DNA of 64,000 nucleotides, taken from assembly GCF_003050745.1 (NCBI RefSeq), contig NZ_QAOF01000006.1, forward strand, positions 1 through 64,000, given 5' to 3'. Below the pieces are notes generated by a model. That model was given only the letters and a program-made list of their open reading frames with translations, was not told the origin of the DNA and did no database searches. Below are positions 44,564-53,400 of this stretch, in pieces. Every line of letters starts with the position of its first letter. The first letter of the stretch is position 1. The DNA comes from Sphingomonas sp. PP-CE-3G-477. Lineage in GTDB: Bacteria; Pseudomonadota; Alphaproteobacteria; Sphingomonadales; Sphingomonadaceae. The translations under genes and the position numbers were made by a program.

Positions 44564-47021
44564 GGGGCACAAGGTCGGGAATTACGTTGTTTATTGAAAC
44601 TGACCTTGCGAACATCGCGTCGATCAGCGCACCGCCGCTGACCGGCTTGGCGACGACACGCGTGACACCTGTCGCGATCAGCTCCTCGCGTTCCGGCTCG
44701 GCAGCCACCGGCCAGAGCAACGTCGTCTCCGCACCCGTAGCATCGGCGGCCTGAGCGACTCTCGACAACCCCGCATGCGGCGATCCACCGACCCGAACCG
44801 TCGCATCGTCGATCAGGACACGCGCCACGCCACCGGCAGCGAGACGCGCGACCGCCTCGTCGACCGAGGTTGCGAAGACCACCGGACTTCCGTGCGGCGC
44901 CAGCAACGCCTTGAACATGCTTCGTGTGATAGGATTATGGTCGACGACGAGCGTGGCCGGGCAGGTATCGGCCGCGACGGCGAACTCGGCCGTCGGCTCG
45001 GCGCGAACCAGTGGCAGGACGAGCGTAAACGTCGCGCCTTCCCCCATGACGCTGGTCACGGACACGTCGCCGCCCATCGCGCGTGCGAGATTGCGGCAGA
45101 TCGAAAGGCCGAGACCGGTTCCCCCGAACTGCCGGGTCGTGCCGGCATCCGCCTGGCGAAACGATTCGAATATTTCTTCGTACTTCTCCGCCGCGATGCC
45201 GATGCCCGAGTCGGACACGGCGACCCTCAGCTGGTCGTCCTCGCCGACATCGATCGTCAGAGCGACCTTTCCTGACTTGGTGAACTTGAGCGCATTGGAA
45301 AGGAGGTTGAAGACGATCTGGCGCACCCGGACGGCATCGCCGACGATCATCGCAGGACAGCCCCCGAGATCGACCACGAACGACAAGCCCTTGGCGCGCG
45401 CCTGCTCCTCCCACATCCGCGTTGCGTCGGTCACCGTTGCGCAGATGTCGAACGGCACCGCCTCGATCGTCAGGTTGCCCGTCTCCATCTTGGCGACGTC
45501 GAGGATGTCGTTGACCAGCGCGCGCATCGTTACGCCAGCCCCGTAGACCACGCCAATCCGGTCACGCATGTCCGGCGAGAGTTTCGGATCGGCGAGCATC
45601 ACCTGGGTCATGCCGAGGATTCCGTTCAACGGCGTCCGGATTTCGTGGCTGGTGGTCGCCAGGAACTCCGTCTTGGCGGCGAGAGCCTTCCCCAGAGCAC
45701 CATTCGTCACCGCCAGATCGTCGTTTGCGGCGCGAACCTGATCGCGACTGCGGCGGATCGTGAAAAGGCCGATCGCCAGGAGCCCGATGACGACGGCGAC
45801 CGCCAAGGCCGCGCCGATAAAGACATACCGCTCGGTCTGCGCACGCGCCCGCTCGAAGGCGATGCTGCGCTGAAGTTCGGTCGCCTTGAGTTTACTAATC
45901 TTAAGTTCTTGGTTCGCAAAGTCGAACCGCGCCGCCATCAGCGCGGTCTTGGTACTCGTAGCAAGCTTTGTCGCATCATCGTCAAGTCTCTTCAGTGCCT
46001 GGAGATGCACGAGCGCCAACTTGGTATCACCGGTTGCCACGAAGATGTTGTAGGCGGTCTGGTGAAAGTCTCGATACGAGATGCCGGTGACTTTTGGGTC
46101 TACGCCGACCAGTGCTTCCGCAATCAAACGCTTGGCGCGATCCAAGTCACCGTGCTGCAACGCCGATTGCGCCGCAGTAGCCATCAAGCGTCCAAACAGA
46201 CTCTCATCTGCCGGATCGGCCACGGCGCGCCCCTGCGCAATCGCCCTGTCGGCGAGTGCCAGATTGCCCATGTCGAGCTGAACGCGTGCAAGGTTCATGT
46301 AAATTTGTTCGAGCAGATTTCTGCTGCCGAGCTTTTTCGCCAACTCGAGCGCGGTCTTCAGTTGCGCTTCGGCCTGTGGATATTTTGCCGCTTCGGCTAG
46401 AACCAAGGCACGATTGTTATAAATCGAAACCGATAGATTGATGTCGGACTCGTAGATATCGAGCGCCTGAAGATAGTATTTTTCGGCGTTCTCGGGATCT
46501 TTCGCCTGAGTGTAGAGCAGTGCGATGAACACCAATGTTCGAGCTTGGCCGCGGGGATCGTTCAACGCACGATAGATCCCGAACGCGCGTTGGTAGTCGA
46601 CCAAGGCGTTACCGACCCTCCCCTCATAGCTATCGACCCAGCCAAGCGATATCAGCAGATCCGCATGCAGCTTCGACCTGGGTTGAAGACGCGCAACCGC
46701 TTCGATCGCTTGCCGAATCGGCCCGCTTGCTTTGTCGGGATGGTTCGTTCGAAGATAGGCTTCGCCCTGCAACCACTGTGCTCTGGCAACAGCGACACCG
46801 CGGGACCGACGTTCCGGGATTTGCGCACCGTATCGCTCCGCGACGATCGCCTTGGTCAGCGCCTTCGCTGGATCGATCAGCATGGTAGCGTTTGCGTCGG
46901 CTACCGTGGTTTCGAAATTGCCCGCCGCGGTATCCTCAGACTGCGCTGCTGCAACTGATGGCACCAGCGCGACCGCGAGCAACAGCACGACGGCGGCCTC
47001 CAATGCAACTCGGATACGCAT
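44553..47021 (-). CDS. TPR-containing sensor histidine kinase with degenerate receiver
   Basis: 822 aa. Signal-like N-terminus (VVLLLAVALVPSVAAA), then periplasmic TPR-type helical repeats (about 55-340, for example ALVDYQRAFGIYRALNDPRGQARTL), coiled segment, membrane helix (about 395-418), HisKA with TSHEIRTPLNGILGM (His about 459), HATPase (NLLSNALKFTKSG, VSDSGIGI, GGTGLGLSI), and a REC-like C-terminus (about 692-805). The latter has a DH at the acidic pocket in place of DD; Asp in VLIDDATV and Lys in VAKPVSG remain. Start ATG at 47021 is 5 nt past the EAL stop. The TPR part has lower GC than neighbours. Confidence 0.92.
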   Translation of the reverse strand: MRIRVALEAAVVLLLAVALVPSVAAAQSEDTAAGNFETTVADANATMLIDPAKALTKAIVAERYGAQIPERRSRGVAVARAQWLQGEAYLRTNHPDKASGPIRQAIEAVARLQPRSKLHADLLISLGWVDSYEGRVGNALVDYQRAFGIYRALNDPRGQARTLVFIALLYTQAKDPENAEKYYLQALDIYESDINLSVSIYNNRALVLAEAAKYPQAEAQLKTALELAKKLGSRNLLEQIYMNLARVQLDMGNLALADRAIAQGRAVADPADESLFGRLMATAAQSALQHGDLDRAKRLIAEALVGVDPKVTGISYRDFHQTAYNIFVATGDTKLALVHLQALKRLDDDATKLATSTKTALMAARFDFANQELKISKLKATELQRSIAFERARAQTERYVFIGAALAVAVVIGLLAIGLFTIRRSRDQVRAANDDLAVTNGALGKALAAKTEFLATTSHEIRTPLNGILGMTQVMLADPKLSPDMRDRIGVVYGAGVTMRALVNDILDVAKMETGNLTIEAVPFDICATVTDATRMWEEQARAKGLSFVVDLGGCPAMIVGDAVRVRQIVFNLLSNALKFTKSGKVALTIDVGEDDQLRVAVSDSGIGIAAEKYEEIFESFRQADAGTTRQFGGTGLGLSICRNLARAMGGDVSVTSVMGEGATFTLVLPLVRAEPTAEFAVAADTCPATLVVDHNPITRSMFKALLAPHGSPVVFATSVDEAVARLAAGGVARVLIDDATVRVGGSPHAGLSRVAQAADATGAETTLLWPVAAEPEREELIATGVTRVVAKPVSGGALIDAMFARSVSINNVIPDLVPRAA

Positions 47022-47026
47022 CCGCG

Positions 47027-48379
47027 TCAGCCACGCTTCCAGACGGTCGCCAACCGACTGAACGGTGCCCGCAGGTCCGCGGCCATGGCTTGATACTTTC
47101 CGTCTTCCATGAAGTGGATGAGCGCATCGAGGTTGATCGGGCGGCTGATGAGGAAGCCCTGGATCATATCGCACCCCATCACGGACAGCAGCGCCATCGC
47201 CGCCTGAGTTTCCACCCCCTCGGCGACCACTTCCATCTCGAGTGCATGAGCGAGATCGATCGTCGATCGTACGATCAGCGGGTCGCGGTTCGAGCTCGTC
47301 AATTGCGTCACGAACAGCTTGTCGATCTTCAACTCGCGTGCAGGCAATTGCTTGAGATACGCGAGCGATGACAACCCGGCGCCGTAATCGTCGATAGCGA
47401 TGACGATGCCGATCTCGGCGAAGACCTTCAGATTGGCGATCGCACTGTCTGGATCGCGGATGACCGATGTCTCGGTAATCTCGAACCCAAGACGCGCGCC
47501 GCTGGCCTCGACCAACGCGCAGGCGCGGCGGACGAAGCACGTATCGGCCAGCAGGACGCCTGCGATGTTGATGAATATCCGCAGGTCGTGGCCATGGTCG
47601 GCGAGCGTCTTCTGATCCTTGATCGACTGCCGAATGGTCCAGAGCGTCAGCGCGACGATATCCCGCGATTCCTCGGCCAGCGGAATGAAATCGCCGGGCA
47701 ACACCAGTCCGCGCGTCGGATGGTTCCACCGAACCAGCGCCTCGACGCTGGTAATCTCCTGGCGCCGAAGGTGAACCTTCGGCTGATACTGGAGGAACAG
47801 TTCCTCTCTCTCGATCGCCTTCGTCAGATCTTCCGCAAGTTCGGCGCGATCGATCGCGGCAGTATTGCCCGTCGCGTCCCGCGCGATCGGCGAACGCTCG
47901 GTCCGCGCCTCGGACAGCGCGAATTCAGCCTCCTCGATCAGATGAACTTCGTCGCGATGCCCTGCCGCTGCGGCACCACCGAGGCGGATCTGAATCGTAT
48001 GCGATTCGCCGTCGATATCGAACGCCCGTTCGAACGCCACTTCCAACGCAGCGATCGACACGTCCAATGCCAGCCGTGCCTCACATTCGAAAGCCACTTC
48101 GGCGACATCGCGGCCTGCTATCACGACCCTGGCATCAGGCAGCGCTTCGCTGATGCGCGCAGCCACATCGACGATCAGCGAATCCACTCTTGGTCGGCCG
48201 AGATGACGTCGCAGAACGCCGAAATTGGCGATCTCCGCGAGAATCAAAAAGCGCCAGCCCGTTTGAGACAATTGGGAAATAGCATCGCGCGACGACGCCG
48301 TAAGCGAACCCGGGTCGATCGGTCCCCGACCACCCCGTGCCGTGCCATGCTCGAACTGCGCGTGCGATATTTCCCTCAT
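47027..48379 (-). CDS. EAL-domain cyclic-di-GMP phosphodiesterase
   Basis: 450 aa. The N-terminal 170 residues are a degenerate GGDEF-like domain without the active-site motif. The EAL domain (about 190-435) keeps all catalytic elements: SVEALVRWNHP, FINIAG, FEITETS, AIDDYGAGLSSLAYLKQL, LKIDKLFV, VAEGVET and QGFLISRP. It is therefore predicted to degrade c-di-GMP. No membrane segment. Immediately upstream of the TPR kinase gene. CtrA-type boxes at 48446-48488 lie about 70-110 nt before its start. Confidence 0.93.
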   Translation of the reverse strand: MREISHAQFEHGTARGGRGPIDPGSLTASSRDAISQLSQTGWRFLILAEIANFGVLRRHLGRPRVDSLIVDVAARISEALPDARVVIAGRDVAEVAFECEARLALDVSIAALEVAFERAFDIDGESHTIQIRLGGAAAAGHRDEVHLIEEAEFALSEARTERSPIARDATGNTAAIDRAELAEDLTKAIEREELFLQYQPKVHLRRQEITSVEALVRWNHPTRGLVLPGDFIPLAEESRDIVALTLWTIRQSIKDQKTLADHGHDLRIFINIAGVLLADTCFVRRACALVEASGARLGFEITETSVIRDPDSAIANLKVFAEIGIVIAIDDYGAGLSSLAYLKQLPARELKIDKLFVTQLTSSNRDPLIVRSTIDLAHALEMEVVAEGVETQAAMALLSVMGCDMIQGFLISRPINLDALIHFMEDGKYQAMAADLRAPFSRLATVWKRG

Positions 48380-48445
48380 GCGTACCGAGGTACCCGCAAC
48401 GCATAAACATACCCTTAAGTGCGTAATTCACGAGCACGCGCGAAG

Positions 48446-48488
48446 ATGGTTAACGGATTACAAACGATATTGTTTAATGACCTGTTAA
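48446..48488. promoter_or_regulatory. CtrA boxes in the EAL / microprotein divergent region
   Basis: A full CtrA-type box TTAA-N7-TTAA lies at 48474-48488 (spacer TGACCTG), and the 8-mer half-site TTAACCAT is present on the minus strand at 48446-48453. The full box is placed to activate plus-strand transcription starting near 48505-48515, just before a strong ribosome binding site. It could equally control the divergent EAL gene. CtrA control of motility and c-di-GMP genes is known in sphingomonads. Confidence 0.55.
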
Positions 48489-48538
48489 CCGATATGAAGT
48501 GGAGGCGCCCAATAGGGTGTCAATAAGGGAGCATAAAA

Positions 48539-48589
48539 ATGCTGAAGCTCATCATCTCGTTCATCTACGAAGGCATTCGCCCCTGGTGA
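48539..48589 (+). CDS. Putative 16-aa microprotein
   Basis: MLKLIISFIYEGIRPW, preceded by AAGGGAG at 48525-48531 with a 7-nt spacer, one of the best ribosome binding sites in the window. A hydrophobic first half and a charged EGIRPW end suggest a membrane-associated peptide or a leader peptide. Its stop TGA is followed directly by ATG of an 18-aa frame (48590-48646: MCFVGPKIANPLNKSGFR), and then a strong stem-loop. No known family. Whether it acts as peptide, leader or only as part of an RNA cannot be decided from sequence. Confidence 0.45.
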   Translation: MLKLIISFIYEGIRPW

Positions 48590-48598
48590 ATGTGTTTC

Positions 48599-48730
48599 GT
48601 CGGCCCGAAGATCGCTAATCCGCTGAATAAGAGCGGGTTTCGGTAGTCGGGCCGACACTTCAGGGATGATGGCATTGCTGATCGTCAGTAATGTCTGAAA
48701 TTTAGAGCGGTCACTCCCGACAAGCCGCTC
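48599..48730 (+). ncRNA. Structured intergenic RNA segment
   Basis: Three hairpins follow in order. Outer arms GTCGGCCCGA (48599-48608) and TCGGGCCGAC (48647-48656) enclose an inner 8-bp stem (48617-48624 with 48632-48639). Next ATTGCTGA / TCAGTAAT (48674-48692), then GAGCGG / CCGCTC (48705-48710 with 48725-48730). The region is non-coding apart from the tiny frames and AT-richer than its flanks. It could be an sRNA, attenuator or structured 3' region. From 48731 to 48909 I see nothing further. Confidence 0.4.
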
Positions 48731-48909
48731 GATGTACTAGGCCTCTCCTTCCCTATTAATCTATGTTAGACGGAAAGTCTTAAGATAAGATTTTGATGAC
48801 GTTTCACTCTCGTGATCATGGAAGTCGTCGCGCTGCGGCCGACAATAGATTTTCAGTCGACGTAGATCTCGAACCGCTTAAGCGATAATGTTGAGACGCT
48901 GCCGCTAGG

Positions 48910-50391
48910 TCAGCCTGCCCCCACCGGATGTCGAGTTTCAAGACGCACGGGGTTCGACAACCGCATGGCGTCGTCGATCGATCCGAACTTGAGCGCCAGG
49001 ATATCCAACGCGTAATTCTGGTTCAACTTCCAGGGCTTGCGCTCACCTTGAGTTGGCAGCGCAGCCGCGGCGCGCTGCACGTAGCCGGAGGTGAAGTCGA
49101 GGAACGATTCGCTCTTCATCGTCGGGTCGTCATTATGCGGCGTCGCCTCGCGCAATCCGCGCTTCTTCATCGTGTTGAGCAACCGGCACATGTAGATCGC
49201 GGTCAGGTCCGCCTTCAGCGTCCACGACGCGTTGGTGTAGCCGAAGGTCGAGGACAGGTTGGGCACGCCGTCGAACATCATGCCCTTGTACTGGAGCCGC
49301 CCGGCGAGTTCGATCGGCTTGCCGTCGAGGCTGAACGCGACTCCGCTCATCAATTGCAGTTCGAGGCCCGTTGCGGTGACGATCACGTCGGCGGCCAGGT
49401 CCTTGCCCGAATCGAGGTGGATGCCCCCGGGCATGATTCGCGTGATCGTGTCGGTGACGATCGAGGCGGTGCCGGCGTTGATCGCGGTGAACAGGTCACC
49501 GTCGGGCACCAAGCAGACGCGCTGGTCCCACGGGTTGTAGCGCGGGGTGAAGTGCGTCGCGACGTCGTAATCGGGACCGAGGTGATCGCGCACCATGCCG
49601 ATCATCCGCTCCTTCACGACCGCAGGCTTCTTCCGCGCCATCCGGTAGAAGAACATGCCCATCAGCACGTTCTTCCACCGCGTGATGCCGTACGCAGCCT
49701 TTGCCGGCAGCTTGCCACGCAGCCAGTTCGCCACACCGTCCTCGCCGGGACGCGCGACGATGTAGGTCGGCGAGCGCTGGAGCATCGTCACGTGTGCGGC
49801 GGTCTTCGCCATCGTCGGCACCAAGGTCACTGCAGTTGCGCCGCTGCCGATCACGACGACTCGCTTGCCGCTATAGTCGAGGTCCTCCGGCCAGAATTGC
49901 GGGTGGACGATCTGCCCAGCAAAGCTCTTCGCGCCCTCGAACTCGGGCGAATAGGCCTTGGCGTAATTGTAATAGCCCGCGCACATCGAGAGGAAGTTGC
50001 AGGTCAACGTTACCGGGCCGTCGGGGCCGGTTGCTTCGACGGTCCAGCGCGCATCCTCGGTCGACCATGCCGCGGACTTCACGTGATGGCCGTAGCGGAT
50101 CTTGCGGTCGATGCCGTACGCCTGCGCCGTTTCCTCGACATAGGCGCGGATCGAGGGGCCGTCGGCGATCGATTTGGCCGCCGTCCAGGGGTGGAAGACG
50201 AATCCCAGCGTGTGCATGTCCGAGTCGGAGCGGATGCCGGGATAACGGAACAGGTCCCACGTCCCGCCCATCGACTGCCGCCCCTCGAGGATCATGTAGG
50301 TCCGGTCGGGGCAGCGCGTCTGGAGGTGGTAGCCGGTGCCGATCCCGGAAATGCCGGCGCCCACTACGATCACGTCGACATGTTCGGTCAT
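48910..50391 (-). CDS. Flavin-containing monooxygenase, Baeyer-Villiger type
   Basis: 493 aa. FAD loop VVGAGISGIG (residues 9-18), NADPH loop VIGSGATAVT (about 187) and between them the Baeyer-Villiger fingerprint FAGQIVHPQFWP, an exact FxGxxxHxxxWP. GGTWDLFRYPGIRSDSD is typical of this class. Such enzymes insert oxygen next to ketones or oxidise N/S atoms. AGGA precedes the ATG. It is 69 nt past the TamB stop on the same strand, but no functional link is evident. Confidence 0.94.
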   Translation of the reverse strand: MTEHVDVIVVGAGISGIGTGYHLQTRCPDRTYMILEGRQSMGGTWDLFRYPGIRSDSDMHTLGFVFHPWTAAKSIADGPSIRAYVEETAQAYGIDRKIRYGHHVKSAAWSTEDARWTVEATGPDGPVTLTCNFLSMCAGYYNYAKAYSPEFEGAKSFAGQIVHPQFWPEDLDYSGKRVVVIGSGATAVTLVPTMAKTAAHVTMLQRSPTYIVARPGEDGVANWLRGKLPAKAAYGITRWKNVLMGMFFYRMARKKPAVVKERMIGMVRDHLGPDYDVATHFTPRYNPWDQRVCLVPDGDLFTAINAGTASIVTDTITRIMPGGIHLDSGKDLAADVIVTATGLELQLMSGVAFSLDGKPIELAGRLQYKGMMFDGVPNLSSTFGYTNASWTLKADLTAIYMCRLLNTMKKRGLREATPHNDDPTMKSESFLDFTSGYVQRAAAALPTQGERKPWKLNQNYALDILALKFGSIDDAMRLSNPVRLETRHPVGAG

Positions 50392-50460
50392 GCTGCATCC
50401 TCACGCCCCGGCGTTACGCCGTAGGTTTCATAACCGAACCTATCCAGTTGTGATCTTTAC

Positions 50461-53400
50461 TCAATAGTCCTTCGTATATTTCACGCTCGCGCTCTGCCCG
50501 CCGCTCGATCCCGCGGCGGACAGCAGGCTTAGCGCCTTGGTCAGCGCGATCTCGAGCTGCGTCGAGGTAAAGCCCTTCGCGTCGGTCACGATCTCCACAT
50601 AGATGTTCTTCGTGATGTACTTGCCCGCAGCAAGGCTGGTGCCACGCCCGGTCGCCTGGTCGGCGCCGAGCACGCGCAACCGGTCGAACCCGGTTGCCGA
50701 GCGCAGCTTGCCGAGCGGGTTCAGACCACCGCCGCCCGACCCACGCAACGAGTTCAGCGCGGACGCCAGCTGGATCGCCTCGGTCGCCGAAAGGTTGGCC
50801 GGGCTCGACCCGAACAACAGGCGGCTGAGCACCTCGTCCTGCGGCAGTACCGGGGTCGACGTGAACGCGATCTGCGGCTTCTGGCCGGTCCCGGTGACGT
50901 TGATGACGACGGTGATGTCGCTGGTGGTCGTGGTCGCCTGGATGTTGATATCGGGATCGGTCAGCGCGCCGCCACGGAAGCGGATCTGGCCCTTGTTCAC
51001 CTCGAACCGCTTGCCCGAGAACGAATAGGTGCCGCGGACCACGTCCATGCCGCCGGTGACGATCGGTGCGGCGGAGGTGCCGCCGATGTGCATGTCCATC
51101 TCCCACTCGGATTCGAGGCCCATGCCCGAGACGAACAGCTGGTTCGGCGCACGGACGCGGAGGTCGAGCTTGAACTTGCCGATCGCAGGCACGTCCGAGC
51201 GATCGGTCGAGACCGGTGTCCGGATGTCGCTCTTGCGACGCACGCCGGTCAGTTCCGGAACCTCGGCTTGGCCCTGGCGAATGATCTGGTAGCGCGCCTC
51301 GGGGATCTGGAGATCGCCCTGGATCAGGCCACCATTGCGTCCGTTGGTGAGGTGGACCGTGCCCGTCGTGGTCGCGCTGATCGCGTCGCTCTTGGCGAGC
51401 TGCGCATTGTTCAGCGTCGCGCGGATGTCGATCGGGAAGCCGCTATCCGCCGCGAACCCGATCGTGCCCTGTGCCTGCACGGTGCCGTCGCCGGCCTTCG
51501 CGGTCAGCTGCGTCAGTTGCAGATCGGTGTTCGAGAACCGCCCAGCGATCCGCATCTGCGACAGGCGCGTGCCATAGGTCTCGTTGTCATAGGTCAGGTT
51601 ATCAGCGCGGACGACGCCGTTCAGCTGCGGCGCGGCCAGCCGCCCGGAGAAGTCCGCGGCGACCGCGATCGGCCCCGACAATTGCTGGTTCGGGATCGCG
51701 GCAAAGCTGAACAGTACCGCGGACGGGCCGTTATAGCGGATCCCACCCGACAGCGGCGCGGCCATCAGGCGCGTGCTCCACGAACCGTTGCCCGCCGGCA
51801 GCGGCCGCAGGTTGGCGACCATGCGGCCGATGACCGACGTCCCGCGACGCACCAGCGCACGACCGGTCGCGCCCTCGCCGCCGAGCGTCCCGGCGAACAC
51901 GATGTCGACGGGATCGGAGACTGCTGCAAGACCCGAGCGCGTGAAGTTGGTGACGGTCACGCGAGCGTCCGCGGTCGGCAGTGCGGCCGAGTTCGCCTGC
52001 GAGAAGTCGAGGCTGCCGGTCGCCTTGCCACCGATCCCGAGGTTCGGGACCAGAGCCGACAATGTCGACAGGTCAAGGCGATCGAGCCGGACCTGTGCGT
52101 TTGTGCCGCGGCCGTAGCTGCCCGCCAGGCGCGCGGAGCCACCGCCTGCGCCACCGAAGTCGATCCGGGTCGGCGACAGGCGATATTCGCCCTTCACCGC
52201 CTGGACGCGCGCCGGGTTGACGGTGCGGAAGTCGATGCCGTTGGCTTGGCCCTGTGCGGCTACGAGGTAGTTGTTGGGGCTGAGCTTGGCGTTGACGGCG
52301 AGGCGGAACGGGACGCCGTTCGAGCCGGTCAGCAGCGCCTGCGCAGTGCCGTTGCCACCGACATAGTTCACCTTCGCACGTGCCGCGGAGAGTACGATCG
52401 CACCATAGCGCATGTCCGCGACCTGCGCGTCGGCGACGATCTGCGGTGTCGGCGTCATGACCGCGGTGGCGTTGACGATCGCGCGGCCGATCGTGAAGTC
52501 GACCATGCCGGGGATCTTAGCGCCGTTCGCACGGGCCGCGACATCGGCGCGCTGGTAGCCGCCCTGATTGGCAAGGCGGACGTTGCCTGACAGGCCCTGC
52601 CCGGCGAACTGGAGCGCGCCCACGAACGGACCGGCCGCAGTCTGGACGATTCGGCCGCTGCCGACGATCCCGGCGAACACCACGCGGCGGACGTCGACCG
52701 CGAGTTGCGCGCCCGGCTTGACCAGCACGTCGGCAGTGAATGGGCCGTAGTTGGTGCCGCCGCTCGCGGTGACGGCATAGGCGCCGCCACGGCCAACGAT
52801 CCGCGCGTTGAGGTTGACGAGCCCGACGCCGACACCCGGACGCGGTGCACGCAGGACGACGACGGGGGCCGTCGCGCTGCCCGTGACGCGGGCGGACAAG
52901 GGGCCGTACGCGGTCGAATACGCGTCGGCATTCACCAGCACGGCACCGGTGGCCGGATCGAACCGGCCTTCGCCGCTGGTCACGCGGAACTGTGGCGCGT
53001 TCATCTGGAGATTGCGGAAGGTGACGATGCCTTCGGGGCTGTAGCCGACGTCCGAGCGGACGATCGCGTTGCCGCCGAGGAAGCTGCGCGCGCCCTCATT
53101 GAAGATCTGCGAGGTCTGCGCGACGACGCGGCCGGTGATCCCGAAGCCGCCCTTGGGCCCCGGTACCAGTTTCGCGTCGGTCGTCAGGTTGACGATGCCA
53201 ATGCCGTCGACGCGGTAATTGTTGATCCGCCCCTTGAGCGCGCCGGTGTAGCGCCCGGTCGCCATGTTCGCGACGACCACCGCGGTCGCATCGATCTTGT
53301 CCGAGCGAATCTTGAGGTTGTCCGAGAGGACGTTGACGCCCGAGATCGCAAAGTCGCCGTCGATCGCGACGTTGGTGGCGAGCCCGCCGACGGCGGCATT

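Noticed and set aside
44553..47729. 1058-aa version of the TPR kinase
   Set aside because: The first about 235 residues are a shadow of the EAL gene; ATG at 47021 begins a proper signal sequence.
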